Part shown: positions 1 to 9,638 of the stretch, piece by piece
Layout of the letters: each line of letters starts with the position of its first letter
Position numbering within the stretch: position 1 is the first letter of the stretch
From: an uncultured Acidobacteriaceae bacterium
GTDB taxonomy: Bacteria > Acidobacteriota > Terriglobia > Terriglobales > Acidobacteriaceae
Assembly (NCBI GenBank): GCA_937879855.1
Contig: CALFMO010000016.1
Span: 62,001-126,000 of the forward strand
DNA length: 64,000 nt
Direction of reading: 5' to 3'
The notes under the pieces: model-generated
Database searches by the model: none
What the model was told of the DNA's origin: nothing
What the model saw: the letters and a program-made list of their open reading frames with translations, nothing else
Made by a program: the position numbers and the translations under genes

Positions 1-449
1 CCGAATTCCCTCCGCACTACCGTAATCGGATCGCCGGGACGCAAGCTGGATTCTCGACTCGCACGAAAACCAGTTGATTGAATCGACAACGCAACGAACT
101 TTCCCATCGCTGCGATTGCCGGAGGGTTTGTTCTCAGAAACCGGCTCCACTCTTCCAACAACTTCATGATCTCGGAAGCGTACGCCTCGGTGACATACTC
201 ATCTGTGCCCGGATCGGTCAATTTAAGAACATCATCCAGCGGAGATTTCGCAGGGTAGTGCGGCGAAAAAGTTACTTCAGCGAAAGGGAAGTGAGGAATT
301 TCCAGAGCCGGTAGTCCCCTCGGCGCGGAACGAAAAATGGAATTGTGAATCGGTGCCGGAAGAAAAAGAACAGGCGCCCATCGCATTTGCTTCAGGAAAC
401 TTCTGCGCGACGCGCCGTTATTCCCGTCTTTTGGCCCAAGCTTCCCCAA
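1..449 (-). CDS. Tat-exported protein, 5' part only (possibly CRTAC1-like)
   Basis: An open frame runs from a TTG codon at 449 to the left edge of the window (about 149 codons). An in-frame TAA at 459-461 limits the start, and the TTG is the only start that includes the SRRSFLK twin-arginine motif at about residues 14-20, followed by a hydrophobic stretch and an APAP-like end. A shorter ATG start at 386 would lose the Tat motif. It lies 55 bp downstream of the lacI-type gene on the same strand, so they may be co-transcribed. The stretch after the signal (PHYPAKSPLDDVL, then EIMKLLEEW) reminds me of acidobacterial secreted CRTAC1/ASPIC-type proteins. That assignment is from memory and weak; the reading frame itself is clear. 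Confidence 0.55.
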   Translation of the reverse strand, partial: MGKLGPKDGNNGASRRSFLKQMRWAPVLFLPAPIHNSIFRSAPRGLPALEIPHFPFAEVTFSPHYPAKSPLDDVLKLTDPGTDEYVTEAYASEIMKLLEEWSRFLRTNPPAIAAMGKFVALSIQSTGFRASRESSLRPGDPITVVRREF

Positions 450-504
450 GATACCCGCTTAACCGGCGATCAACATTCGCATGCCGGCACTTCTGACGAG
501 TCTA

Positions 505-1518
505 TCAATGAGCGCCGTCCTTGGGAGCCGGCCCAGAGGAATCTCCAATCACCAACTCGGACCCGATCTCATATTCCTTGCCTTGAGGACTGGCCGTGCT
601 GGAGAGTTCATGTAACGCGTCTGCTGCCAGACGGCCGAGCGTCTCGCGATGAATGTCGACTGTAGTGATCGATGGATTGCTGTAATCGGCGAGGCGTGTT
701 TTATCAAAACCCGTCACCGAAATATCCTGGGGCACGCGGAGGCCGGCATTCAGCAGGCCTTTGATTATGCCGACTGCCGTCAGATCGTTCACGGCCATCA
801 CGGCAGTCGGTCGCGGCGATAACTTTGCGATAGCCAAGCCGGCCGCTAGTCCGCCTTCGAAACGCAGATTGCCCTCGAGCACCGGTCCGGGTTCGAGACC
901 CAACTGCCGCATTGTCTTTTCGTAGGCCTGAAGACGCACGAGATTGGATTTAAGACCAGGCCGTCCGGCCACGAAGGCAATGCGCCGGTGCCCGTTGTGA
1001 TAGAGGTACTTCACAATTTGTTCGATGCCAGACAAATAATCAATCCGCAAATTGCTGGTGTAGCCACGAACCGGCGCGAGGTCAAGGAAAGTCACCGCGA
1101 TCATTCTTCGCGCCAACTCATGAACGAGTCGCAGGCTGATCTCCGATGTCATGATCGCGACGCCGCGGACTTTGTGCTCCATCATTCGCTCCGCGGCCTC
1201 GCGAGTCCGGCGCGGATCATAATTCGTGTCGCTCAAAATGGCGTCGTATCCCAGTTCTTGCGCCCGAGTTTCGAAGCTCTTGATTACCTCAGGAAAAAAT
1301 GGGTTCTCAATATCGGAGACGATGATTCCCAGCGTGCGCCGGTCGCGCGATGCCAGGTTGCGCGCATGGACGTCGCGAATGTAGCCTAACTTTTTGACGG
1401 TGGAGAGCACGAGGCGGCGGGTTTCACGCCCTACCTTGCCGGTTTTGTTCAGCACATTGGAAACCGTGGCAGTCGAGACTTCGGCCGCCTTCGCGACGTC
1501 GCGAATGGTCACACTCAT
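505..1518 (-). CDS. LacI-family transcriptional regulator
   Basis: This 337-aa protein has the full LacI layout. An N-terminal helix-turn-helix plus hinge helix occupies about residues 4-55 (TIRDVAKAAEVS, VSNVLN), followed by a periplasmic-binding-protein-like sensor domain with typical strand motifs (LGIIVSDIENPFF, TAVMAVNDLTAVGIIKGL, VTGFDKT). It should bind a small carbohydrate-type effector and control nearby genes. It is divergent from the large outer-membrane receptor gene, and a half-palindrome with a central CG lies in the shared intergenic region. The family assignment is secure; the effector is unknown. Confidence 0.93.
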   Translation of the reverse strand: MSVTIRDVAKAAEVSTATVSNVLNKTGKVGRETRRLVLSTVKKLGYIRDVHARNLASRDRRTLGIIVSDIENPFFPEVIKSFETRAQELGYDAILSDTNYDPRRTREAAERMMEHKVRGVAIMTSEISLRLVHELARRMIAVTFLDLAPVRGYTSNLRIDYLSGIEQIVKYLYHNGHRRIAFVAGRPGLKSNLVRLQAYEKTMRQLGLEPGPVLEGNLRFEGGLAAGLAIAKLSPRPTAVMAVNDLTAVGIIKGLLNAGLRVPQDISVTGFDKTRLADYSNPSITTVDIHRETLGRLAADALHELSSTASPQGKEYEIGSELVIGDSSGPAPKDGAH

Positions 1519-1597
1519 GTTCAGAAAATCCCCAGCCTAGTCAGACAGCGAAACCGCATTGCTGAAACAGCGCGGAGTATAGACGACGAGAAAATTC

Positions 1598-1626
1598 TTG
1601 ACAATGCCGAGCGCTCCATGATATTT
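1598..1626 (+). promoter_or_regulatory. Candidate sigma70-type promoter for the receptor gene
   Basis: TTGACA at 1598-1603 is followed after 17 bp by ATATTT at 1621-1626 (or GATATT one base earlier). The -35 is perfect and the -10 is moderate. It would give a leader of about 200 nt ahead of the receptor start at 1838. Confidence 0.4.
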
Positions 1627-1667
1627 CCCATCCACGCTGAAATAGTCGATTTGTATTAGCCGGAAGG

Positions 1668-1679
1668 TTAAGCGGTTAA
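1668..1679. promoter_or_regulatory. Candidate LacI-family operator
   Basis: TTAAGCGGTTAA is palindromic at 10 of 12 positions with the central CG step typical of LacI-family operators. It lies about 40 bp downstream of the predicted -10, where bound repressor would block transcription. Short sites like this occur by chance, so this is a suggestion. Confidence 0.3.
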
Positions 1680-1837
1680 TTTCAAATAATCGTTCTGAGC
1701 AGTTCGTTCTGGTTTTGGGGACGCTTCACAACTCACTTTTTACGGGCGACATTGTGCTCGGGTCGTTGCCCGTGATGACAGTTGAAGCATGGCAAGGCTT
1801 GCTAGGACGCAAGCCGCTAAGGCTCAAAGGAGAGTTC

Positions 1838-4800
1838 ATGAACCGACACGCATTTGGCTGGGTCCTGCGCACCATTTTGGCTGTCACCGTACTCACGACT
1901 TTCAGCGGCCGGTACCTCCAAGCTCAGGTGGACACAGGTTCCATCACGGGCACCGCAACCGATGCCTCGGGAGCAGTCGTCAGCGGAGCGAAGGTCACCC
2001 TGACGAATGAAGGCACTGGCGCGGTCCTGTCTACCACGACCGGAAGCGATGGAAACTACACTTTTAGTCCCGTCAGAATTGGAACGTACAAGATCGACGC
2101 TTCCGCGCAAGGTTTCAAGACGGTTAGTCAGACTCACATTACGGTTGATGTCGGCGCGAATGTCTTGGTGAATTTTAAGCTTCAACCAGGAAGCGTCAGC
2201 GAAACCGTTGAAGTTACGTCCGCCGCTCCCGTGCTCCAGACCCAGGATGCGTCCGTCGGGCAAGTGATGGACACGCGTAACGTCAACAATCTTCCACTGA
2301 ACGGCAGGAATTTTACTTTTCTGGCTCAGCTATCCGCCGGCGTGAATACGCCGCAGGCAGATACACGCGGCAATGCCGCGACGGGAGCGTTCTCGGCTAA
2401 CGGTCTTCGACCAGCGCAAAACAATTACATGCTGGATGGCATTGATAACAATTCCGACACCGTGGATTTCCTGAACGGAACAAATTTTGTGGTTCTTCCG
2501 CCAGTCGATGCGATTCAGGAATTCAAGGTCCAGACCTCTGATTTCAGTGCAGAGTACGGGCGCTCGGGCGCCGCCGTTCTCAACGCCACCATCAAGTCCG
2601 GTACGAACGAGTTGCATGGCGCAGCCTGGGAGTTCTTCCGCAACGATAAGCTCGACGCCGCCGACTACTTCGAAGACGCTAACCACGTTCCGAAAGGCGA
2701 GCTCCGCCAGAACCAGTTCGGCATCTCAGGCGGTGGACCGATTATCAAAAATAAAATCTTTTTCTTCGGAGACTATGAGGGCCTGCGGCGGATTCAGGGT
2801 ACGATTCTGACCGGATCGGTTCCCACGGCTGCGGAGCGTACCAGCGGCTACACCAATCTCTCCGACTTGATCACCGGACAGACCGGTACGGAAACCGATG
2901 CCTTAGGGCGCACGATTCCAACCGGCACGGTTCTTGACCCCGCCACGACTCGGCCCGTCACCAAGGGAGTCGTGGATCCCGTATCCGGCTTGGTCGCGGC
3001 CAGTACCGGTTTTGCGCGTGATCCGTTCGGCACCTGTGCGGCCAGCACCGTCACATTTACCCTCGCAGCTTGCGGCCTGAATCAACTTCCGGCAGGACGC
3101 CTGGATGCGAATGCGATCTCGCTCCTGAACCTTTACCCCAATCCGACCGGCTCTTCACTTTTCTCCAACTACGCCAATTCGCCGAAGCTCAGTGAGCACC
3201 GCAATGCCTTCGACACTCGGCTGGACGTCAACATGAGCACAAAGGACCAGGTATTCTTCCGGTTCAGCTATGTGGACGACCCTCAGTTCATCCCGGGTAT
3301 TTTTGGCGGCGTACCCGACGGTGGCGGGTTCCAGCAGGGCAATCAGACTGCCCTCGCACAGCAGAGTGCTTTGGCGTGGACCCACGTCTTCTCTCCCAGC
3401 ACGATTAACGTCGCGCGTGCGGGACTAAATTACCTCCACACCACGCGGGTTTCCCCCGAAGCCAACAATCTGACCGATTTGCCCGGCAAATATGGCGTCC
3501 ATGGTATTCCGCAGCAAAAAGAGAATGGCGGACTTCCTGCCTTCGGGATCAATGGACTAGCTACTCTAGGAAGTAATGCGTTTCTCCCCTCCGATGAAGT
3601 CAGCTCGACCTTCCAGGTCACCGATGACTTCACCAAGATCTACGGAAAACACACCTTCAAGATGGGATTCGAGTGGCAACACGTCAAGTTCTCGACGCTG
3701 CAACCACCGTGGTCTCGCGGCGAGTTCGATTACGGAAGTGCGTATACGGACGTCCCGACTGTCAGGAATGGCAACACGGGCCGTGCGCAGTTCTTGCTGA
3801 CGCCTATTCCTGCGCATAACGGCGGAACCATTGACTATGTCGGCGGCCCCTCGACCGGATCCGGCAATAACAGCGTGTTCGTGTCCAACATTTCGCTGAC
3901 AGACAATGGCAAGAATTACTATGGCAGTTACATCCAGGATGACTGGAAAGTGTCACCGAAGCTGACCGTCAATCTCGGTTTGCGTTGGGACTTCTTCGGA
4001 CTGGTCTATGAGCATCATGCGAACCAGGCCAACTTCGTTCCAAGTGGGCCTCCGACCAATTCTCCGATGTACATTATCCCTACAGGCCCGAATGCGAACA
4101 AGCTTTCCGCCAGTTTTACCAGCCTGCTCGCGACAGATGGCATTACGCTTGCCGTCACCAACAGGTATGGCAAAGGACTGGGTAAGTCGCAGAAAGCGAA
4201 TTTTGCGCCACGCTTCGGCTTCGCCTACCAGGCTACGCCAAAGTTGGTTGCTCGCGGCGGATTCGGACTCTTCTACAATGGCTTTGAGAATCGCGGTTTC
4301 TCCCCCAACTTGGGCGAGAACTATCCGTTCCAATTCAACTTCCAATTCGCACCGACGGATGACGGGCACCCAATCACGTATGCAGGGTGTACGAGCCCCA
4401 ATGCTACTCCGATAGGAAGCGCGACTCTGGAGACTGGCTTCACTTGCACTCCGCTTGATCCACTTCTTGTGAACGCCAGCGGACTCGCCCTACGCGGCAT
4501 CCAGTTTAATTACATCACTCCCTATTCCATGGGCGGCAACCTGACTCTTCAATACCAGTTAACGCCCACGGTGACGTTGCAGGCGGGGTACGTTACGTCC
4601 TTGGCGCGTCATTTAGAATCGTTCCCCAACTCGAACAACGTCACTCGTATTCTGGACACGACACAAGCTACGTCCACGGCCGTTCCGTTCCCCGATTTCG
4701 GGCATGGCTCCAGTTACGCCATCACCGCAGGCAGCAGTTATTACCACGGCCTGCAGACCAAAATCGAAAAGCGATTTGCCGCCGGATTGAGCTTGCTTGG

Positions 4801-5587
4801 CACCTACACGTGGTCCCAATCTCGATCCGACGCTGGAGACCTGCTAAACGGCGGGAGTCTAGCTGGCTACCGGGCTCCGGACGTTCCGGGCGCGGGAATC
4901 CATTTTGACTATGGTCTCGCGAATTTCGACGTTCGAAACGTCGTCCACTTCAGCGGCACGTATGAACTTCCCGTTGGCAAAGGTAAGCCTTACCTGGCCA
5001 ATTCGGGTTCGATGACGAACAAAGTGTTTGGAGGCTGGAGCGTCAACTGGGCTGCTGTCCTGCAGGGAGGCCAGCCGATTACGTTGAGCTGCCCCTCGAA
5101 CACCACAAGCGGGACCGGTTGCTATGACCTCGTAGTCCCCGGACAGAGCCCGAAGCGCGGGTTGCACATTGACTCCAATGGGAAGCTCAGCTTCTTCGGC
5201 AACCGGGCGGCGTTTAACCAGCCCTGCGTTTTGGGAGCGGGAGGCGTACCCGATCCCAGTAAGGTGGTGGGATGCGTTCCTTTAACCGGCCTTGCCGCTT
5301 TGGGAGGTCCTCCCGCCCAAATTGCCGGACCGACATTCCACCGGTTCGATTTCTCCACCTTTAAGGACATGAGGCTTACCGAGCGATTCACTCTGCAGTT
5401 CCGGGCGGAGTTCTTTAATATCTTGAATCACCCGAACTTCAATGCTCCTGGCTTTGGCGGCAATGGCGTTGTTGCCGTCTCCGGTGCAACTAATTTCACC
5501 AGCTCTAACTTTGGCGAGATTGGATCTACTCGCGACGCTCCCTACGATCCGAGACAGATCCAATTTGCTTTGAAGTTGTACTACTAG
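1838..5587 (+). CDS. Oar-type TonB-dependent receptor with carboxypeptidase-regulatory domain
   Basis: This 1249-aa outer-membrane protein starts at the ATG at 1838, chosen because of the strong ribosome-binding site AAAGGAGA at 1826-1833 and because it opens directly with a signal peptide ending near AQA. A CarboxypepD-regulatory-like Ig domain follows (SITGTATDASGAVVSGAKV). Then comes a plug-like region with the diagnostic LPLNGRN motif and a beta-barrel-like region that ends in aromatic residues (KLYY). Proteins of this type are abundant in Acidobacteriota and are thought to import polymers or act in secretion; no substrate is proven. The GH2 gene downstream in the same direction suggests glycan breakdown products. 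A terminator follows immediately. Confidence 0.9.
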   Translation: MNRHAFGWVLRTILAVTVLTTFSGRYLQAQVDTGSITGTATDASGAVVSGAKVTLTNEGTGAVLSTTTGSDGNYTFSPVRIGTYKIDASAQGFKTVSQTHITVDVGANVLVNFKLQPGSVSETVEVTSAAPVLQTQDASVGQVMDTRNVNNLPLNGRNFTFLAQLSAGVNTPQADTRGNAATGAFSANGLRPAQNNYMLDGIDNNSDTVDFLNGTNFVVLPPVDAIQEFKVQTSDFSAEYGRSGAAVLNATIKSGTNELHGAAWEFFRNDKLDAADYFEDANHVPKGELRQNQFGISGGGPIIKNKIFFFGDYEGLRRIQGTILTGSVPTAAERTSGYTNLSDLITGQTGTETDALGRTIPTGTVLDPATTRPVTKGVVDPVSGLVAASTGFARDPFGTCAASTVTFTLAACGLNQLPAGRLDANAISLLNLYPNPTGSSLFSNYANSPKLSEHRNAFDTRLDVNMSTKDQVFFRFSYVDDPQFIPGIFGGVPDGGGFQQGNQTALAQQSALAWTHVFSPSTINVARAGLNYLHTTRVSPEANNLTDLPGKYGVHGIPQQKENGGLPAFGINGLATLGSNAFLPSDEVSSTFQVTDDFTKIYGKHTFKMGFEWQHVKFSTLQPPWSRGEFDYGSAYTDVPTVRNGNTGRAQFLLTPIPAHNGGTIDYVGGPSTGSGNNSVFVSNISLTDNGKNYYGSYIQDDWKVSPKLTVNLGLRWDFFGLVYEHHANQANFVPSGPPTNSPMYIIPTGPNANKLSASFTSLLATDGITLAVTNRYGKGLGKSQKANFAPRFGFAYQATPKLVARGGFGLFYNGFENRGFSPNLGENYPFQFNFQFAPTDDGHPITYAGCTSPNATPIGSATLETGFTCTPLDPLLVNASGLALRGIQFNYITPYSMGGNLTLQYQLTPTVTLQAGYVTSLARHLESFPNSNNVTRILDTTQATSTAVPFPDFGHGSSYAITAGSSYYHGLQTKIEKRFAAGLSLLGTYTWSQSRSDAGDLLNGGSLAGYRAPDVPGAGIHFDYGLANFDVRNVVHFSGTYELPVGKGKPYLANSGSMTNKVFGGWSVNWAAVLQGGQPITLSCPSNTTSGTGCYDLVVPGQSPKRGLHIDSNGKLSFFGNRAAFNQPCVLGAGGVPDPSKVVGCVPLTGLAALGGPPAQIAGPTFHRFDFSTFKDMRLTERFTLQFRAEFFNILNHPNFNAPGFGGNGVVAVSGATNFTSSNFGEIGSTRDAPYDPRQIQFALKLYY

Positions 5588-5610
5588 GTTAGAGAAAGGT
5601 TTTGGACTAA

Positions 5611-5655
5611 GAAGGCGCTTCTAGGAAGCGCCTTCTCCATTTCGTTGTTTTTCCT
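5611..5655 (+). terminator. Intrinsic terminator after the first receptor gene
   Basis: A perfect 11-bp stem (GAAGGCGCTTC at 5611-5621 with GAAGCGCCTTC at 5625-5635) has a 3-nt loop and is followed by a T-rich run from 5640. Confidence 0.85.
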
Positions 5656-5687
5656 CTCACCTGCTTTGTTTGAGGGCGGGTGATAGC

Positions 5688-7112
5688 ATGCAGACCGTGA
5701 GTATTCGACCTCGGCCCCTGTTGTGTTCTTATTTGTTCGCCCTGATTTTCGTGGCGCCGCTTGTAGCAGGGACAGAGCAGACCGAGCGCCTGAACCGCGA
5801 GTTCCAGAAAGCTGTGGCTCAGTATGACGCGGGCCATCTCACCGAAGCCGCCGCGGAATTGGAGAATCTGCTGCGCGATGTCCCAGAGAGTTTTGAGGTG
5901 CATGAACTCTTAGGCTTGGTCTATGCTGGGGAATCGCAGGATGTTCTGGCCAATCAGCACCTCGAGAAAGCAGTGCGTTTGAAACCGGACTCTGCTGCCG
6001 CCCGAACCAACTTGGCTACCAATCTAGTTCGCATGGGAAGGCTCGAGCCCGCGCAAGAACAGTTCAAGAAAGCGGTCGCTCTCGAACCACGCAACTACGA
6101 CGCGAATCACAACCTGGGAGAGCTTTACGTCCGCCTGGGTAAACTTTCGGACGCTGTGCCTTTTCTCAAGCAAGCTCAGCACGTCAATCCTACTTCCTAT
6201 GACAACGGCTACGATCTGGCGTTGGCGTATCTCTACATCGGCCAGCCGGAGCAGGCACGCCAGCTTGTTCAAAACCTACTGCGCACAAAGGACAGCGCGG
6301 AACTGCACAACTTGTTAGGTCAGATCGAGGAAAAAGACGGAAAGTTCCTGGCCGCGGTGAACGAATTCGAGATTGCCGCCCACCAGGAACCGAGCGAGAG
6401 TAATCTTTTCGATTGGGCTAGCGAGCTTCTCTTACACCAGACGCTGGAACCCGCGATTGATGTTTTTAGGCAGGCCATGGAACGTTATCCAAATTCTTCG
6501 CGTGTGGCCATTGGCCTTGGCATCGCGTTGTACTCCCGCGGTTTTTACGACGAGGCGGTCAAGTCTCTGCTGCGAGCGGCCGATCTAAGCCCCTCTGACC
6601 CGCGCTGCTATTTTTTTCTGTCGAAAGCGTACGATAGTTCACCGAGTCAGGCGGATGATGTCATTCTGAAGTTCCGCCGGTTTTCCGAATTGCAGCCGAG
6701 GGATGCCCACGCCGCTTATTACTATGCAATGAGCCTGTGGAAAGGGAAGCGAGCACAAGATCCGAGCCTTGATCTCCATCAGATTGAGTCGTTACTCAAG
6801 AAGGCGGTCTCTCTGGATCCCAAACTTGCCGAGGCGCATTTGCAACTGGGAAATCTTTATTCCGACCAGGGGCAGTATGCCGAAGCTGTTCCCGAATACC
6901 AGAAGGCTCTGGAAAATAATTCTGACCTTGCCGATGCGCACTACCGGTTAGGCCAAGCCTACGTGCATCTTGGTCAAAAGGACGAGGCTCAGCCCGAATT
7001 CCAGGTCTATCAGCAGTTGCGTTCGCAACACTTGGCAGATCTTGATCGACAAAGAGCAGAGGTTCGGCAGTTCGTTTACTCAGAGAAGAACGAGACGCCT
7101 TCCAAACAGTGA
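5688..7112 (+). CDS. Secreted TPR-repeat protein
   Basis: The protein is about 474 aa from the ATG at 5688; a TTG six codons earlier is possible. A short N-terminal hydrophobic segment (LLCSYLFALIFVAPLVAG) looks like a signal peptide. The rest is a tandem array of tetratricopeptide repeats with canonical small/aromatic spacing, such as AEAHLQLGNLYSDQGQYAEA and ADAHYRLGQAYVHLGQ. TPR arrays are protein-interaction scaffolds; there is no catalytic motif. The stop overlaps the possible GTG start of the next gene, indicating one operon. The partner is unknown. Confidence 0.85.
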   Translation: MQTVSIRPRPLLCSYLFALIFVAPLVAGTEQTERLNREFQKAVAQYDAGHLTEAAAELENLLRDVPESFEVHELLGLVYAGESQDVLANQHLEKAVRLKPDSAAARTNLATNLVRMGRLEPAQEQFKKAVALEPRNYDANHNLGELYVRLGKLSDAVPFLKQAQHVNPTSYDNGYDLALAYLYIGQPEQARQLVQNLLRTKDSAELHNLLGQIEEKDGKFLAAVNEFEIAAHQEPSESNLFDWASELLLHQTLEPAIDVFRQAMERYPNSSRVAIGLGIALYSRGFYDEAVKSLLRAADLSPSDPRCYFFLSKAYDSSPSQADDVILKFRRFSELQPRDAHAAYYYAMSLWKGKRAQDPSLDLHQIESLLKKAVSLDPKLAEAHLQLGNLYSDQGQYAEAVPEYQKALENNSDLADAHYRLGQAYVHLGQKDEAQPEFQVYQQLRSQHLADLDRQRAEVRQFVYSEKNETPSKQ

Positions 7113-8341
7113 TCGGTGCACCGACTTCGGCGCCAGCAATCATGAACGCTTTATCGCAGAATCGACGAGGCAAGTTGAGCGGAACTCCGAGGAACACCTC
7201 CAGTCTGCGCGAGGTCAGCCAGTTCGTTGCCCGCACGCGCAGAGACTTTTTGCGCGACGCTGCAGGAGTGGCATTGGGCAGCACGTTGCTTCGATCATCG
7301 TGGGCTCGTGCGGCAGCTTTGCCCTCAAGAAAGAAAGTTGTGATCGTGACATTTGGCGGTGGGGCGCGTGATCAGGAAACTTTTGCACTGGAAGGGCAGG
7401 AAAATATTCCGCACCTGATGCGCGAATTCATTCCGCAAGCCACTTTCTTCACCCAGGTCGTGAATCGCGGGATTCTGGGCCATTACGTCGCGACTGCGAG
7501 CCTTGCCACCGGCGTCTATGAAACGTTTAACAATTTCGCTGCCGTCGCTCCTCAATCTCCAACCGTGTTCGAATACTTTCGCAAAGATTTAAAGCGTCCG
7601 TCCTCGGATGCGTGGGTGGTCGCTCCCAGCAACGGTTTCAACCGGATTGGCGAAAGCAGTCATCGATCCTACGGCGCTGGCCTGGGAGCGCGCGTGATTC
7701 TGCCCAAGCGCTTGTTGACGGCGGCAACTTCCGGCCGCCGCAATGACTATCAGCATCTACTGCGCGACAACTACGAAACGCCTTATTTTGCGCCGGAATT
7801 GGCAGGCAGCGAGTTCGAATTGCAACAACTCGAGATGATCCTGAAGCTCTCGGTCGATGACTTCAAGAATCACGCCCAGACTTTGTCGAGTCCGGACGAA
7901 CTCTCCCTGTACATCGCTCGCCAATTAATGCGGCAGGTTGCTCCCAGTCTGTTGTGGATCACCATGCACGATATCGACATCGCGCATGCTGGAGCATTCT
8001 CGCTGTACATCGATGGAATTCGGCGTACCGACCGTCTGTGTTCTGATCTATGGAAGACGATTCAGAGCGAGCCCGAATATGCTGGCAAGACAACTTTGTT
8101 CATCTTGCCTGATTTCGGTCGCGACTCGGATGAAGATGCCGGAGGAAATGGCTTCCAACACCACCGTACCGGGGACGCGCTCTCCCGGACGACGTGGATG
8201 TTGGTTGCCGGGCCAGGCATTCGCGAGGGCGTAGTTTTCGACCGGGCAGTTGATTCTACCGATCTGGTGCCCACTCTCGGATCGATGCTGGGATTCGTTC
8301 CGTCGCTCGCGCAAGGCAAACCAATCAACGAACTGTTATAG
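7109..8341 (+). CDS. Tat-exported alkaline-phosphatase-superfamily protein
   Basis: This 410-aa frame has a GTG start overlapping the preceding TGA; an ATG at 7142 is an alternative. A twin-arginine motif, TRRDFLRDAAGVALG, near residue 48 implies folded export. The mature part has an alkaline-phosphatase/sulfatase-like pattern: an early strand (KVVIVTFGGGARDQE), a middle HDIDIAHAG segment and a late LPDFGRDSDEDAGGNGFQHHR metal-type region. No nucleophile motif is obvious, so the reaction is not assigned. It sits between a TPR protein and an unrecognised protein with almost no gap on either side, suggesting a co-exported set. Confidence 0.65.
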   Translation: MIGAPTSAPAIMNALSQNRRGKLSGTPRNTSSLREVSQFVARTRRDFLRDAAGVALGSTLLRSSWARAAALPSRKKVVIVTFGGGARDQETFALEGQENIPHLMREFIPQATFFTQVVNRGILGHYVATASLATGVYETFNNFAAVAPQSPTVFEYFRKDLKRPSSDAWVVAPSNGFNRIGESSHRSYGAGLGARVILPKRLLTAATSGRRNDYQHLLRDNYETPYFAPELAGSEFELQQLEMILKLSVDDFKNHAQTLSSPDELSLYIARQLMRQVAPSLLWITMHDIDIAHAGAFSLYIDGIRRTDRLCSDLWKTIQSEPEYAGKTTLFILPDFGRDSDEDAGGNGFQHHRTGDALSRTTWMLVAGPGIREGVVFDRAVDSTDLVPTLGSMLGFVPSLAQGKPINELL

Positions 8342-8346
8342 CTTGC

Positions 8347-9567
8347 ATGCTTCCTCGCGACCTCAAACCCGGACAGTTCACTGGCTATCCGCCGGAGGCG
8401 CGGAAGATCGTCACTAATTATTTGGCGACGCTGCAGCAACTGCCTCTGAGTTTTGTGCCGAGCCTGCTCCGCGAACTCATCGACTACGACTTCAAGTTCC
8501 CGGCTGAGCGCATGGCGCGTGAGAAGGAACTGGCAAGGCTTAGTTCACTTTCGGGTGAGGAACTGAAAACGTGGTTCGAAGGTTTTGCACAAATCCGTCT
8601 TTCACCTCAGCTCGAAGAGTTTGACTGGATAAAAGCACCCGCCCAGTTTGTCGAGCGTTTGTCGGCGCATCTCTGGAGCACCCACCAGCTTGACGCGTTT
8701 CGCAAGGCTTCAAACGATTACGCCGATCGTTTACGCTCGGCCGTGCCGCCGGAACGTCCCTCGATTCCGAGGCTCGGGATTGCAGTCATCGGCCAGGGCG
8801 TGGCCTTGTATGATCAGCCGCTGTTTCGGAGGTTGCGTGCTCACGGAGCATATTTCAGCGGCATCAAGCCTGAAAATGGCATGCGGCAACTGCTGGATGC
8901 GGTTGCTGCGCGAGCCAAGGCCCATCCCGATCCCTACGCCCACTGGTACATCGATGGCGGGGAAGAACTAGATCATGCTGCGTCGCTCACTTGCGTCTCC
9001 TACAAGTCTCTCGAACCGGCGCGGGCGGTTTTGTTGCACAAGATGCAATCCGAGATCGACAGGCCGGGTATGGGACCGGAAGCATTGCGCACGCTTCTCG
9101 CCCAGATGCGTCCCGCGGATCTGGGTATGGACAGAGAGACCACTGGCAAACCAAGAGACGAAGTGCTGGAACGCTTCGAGGTCAGCCTGCTGACCGAAGG
9201 TTCAGGGACGCAAATCTTCAGCACGAGTTTCGCGCAATGGGCCGCGCGTGAGGCTCTGAGGCGGGCTCAGTCGCTCACGCTGTTGGTGCGTTTTGCGCCA
9301 CGTCAGCGGCAGAAGCCGATGAACGAACTGCTCTCCTGGGCGCCCGCCCGTCAAGAGTTCGACTTTATCGGTTCGCTGGTCGATGCCGATATGGGAGCGT
9401 ATTACAACTGGCTGAATCAACAGCGCCTTCCGGGAGCTGAACAGTCGTCGTTCCTGGTCTGGTTTGAAGGACACAATCAGGCGCTGGCCATCGGTCCATC
9501 CATACCCCGCGGAACCGAATCCACGTCGCCAGCCGATCTGGAGCAAGTGCTGGCCTGGACGGTGTGA
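8347..9567 (+). CDS. Conserved-looking protein of unknown function
   Basis: I do not recognise this 406-aa protein. It starts 5 bp after the preceding stop, so it is almost certainly co-translated with the alkaline-phosphatase-fold gene. There is no signal peptide or membrane segment. The N-terminal third is helical and charged (LSSLSGEELKTWFEGFAQIRLSP). The centre has a strand-rich segment (IAVIGQGVALYDQPLFRRL) and a DPYAHWYIDGGEELDH stretch with several acidic and His residues. Codon use and operon position argue that it is real. Confidence 0.7.
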   Translation: MLPRDLKPGQFTGYPPEARKIVTNYLATLQQLPLSFVPSLLRELIDYDFKFPAERMAREKELARLSSLSGEELKTWFEGFAQIRLSPQLEEFDWIKAPAQFVERLSAHLWSTHQLDAFRKASNDYADRLRSAVPPERPSIPRLGIAVIGQGVALYDQPLFRRLRAHGAYFSGIKPENGMRQLLDAVAARAKAHPDPYAHWYIDGGEELDHAASLTCVSYKSLEPARAVLLHKMQSEIDRPGMGPEALRTLLAQMRPADLGMDRETTGKPRDEVLERFEVSLLTEGSGTQIFSTSFAQWAAREALRRAQSLTLLVRFAPRQRQKPMNELLSWAPARQEFDFIGSLVDADMGAYYNWLNQQRLPGAEQSSFLVWFEGHNQALAIGPSIPRGTESTSPADLEQVLAWTV

Positions 9568-9638
9568 GCGGAGCTGCGCTGGGGTGCAAACCGCACTTTT
9601 TGCGTGCAATCGATAATTAAGGGAGAGAGCAAACAAAA

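Larger units (their letters stand above)
1519..1837. other. Divergent intergenic region, LacI gene / Oar-type receptor
   Basis: This stretch of about 320 bp holds no gene I can support. It contains a sigma70-like promoter on the plus strand, a candidate LacI operator, and a leader of about 200 nt before the receptor start. A longer open frame reaches back to 1715 but has no ribosome-binding site and would bury the signal peptide. Confidence 0.6.

Noticed and set aside
1715..1837. 41-codon upstream extension of the first receptor gene
   Set aside because: No ribosome-binding site, and it would place the signal peptide internally.
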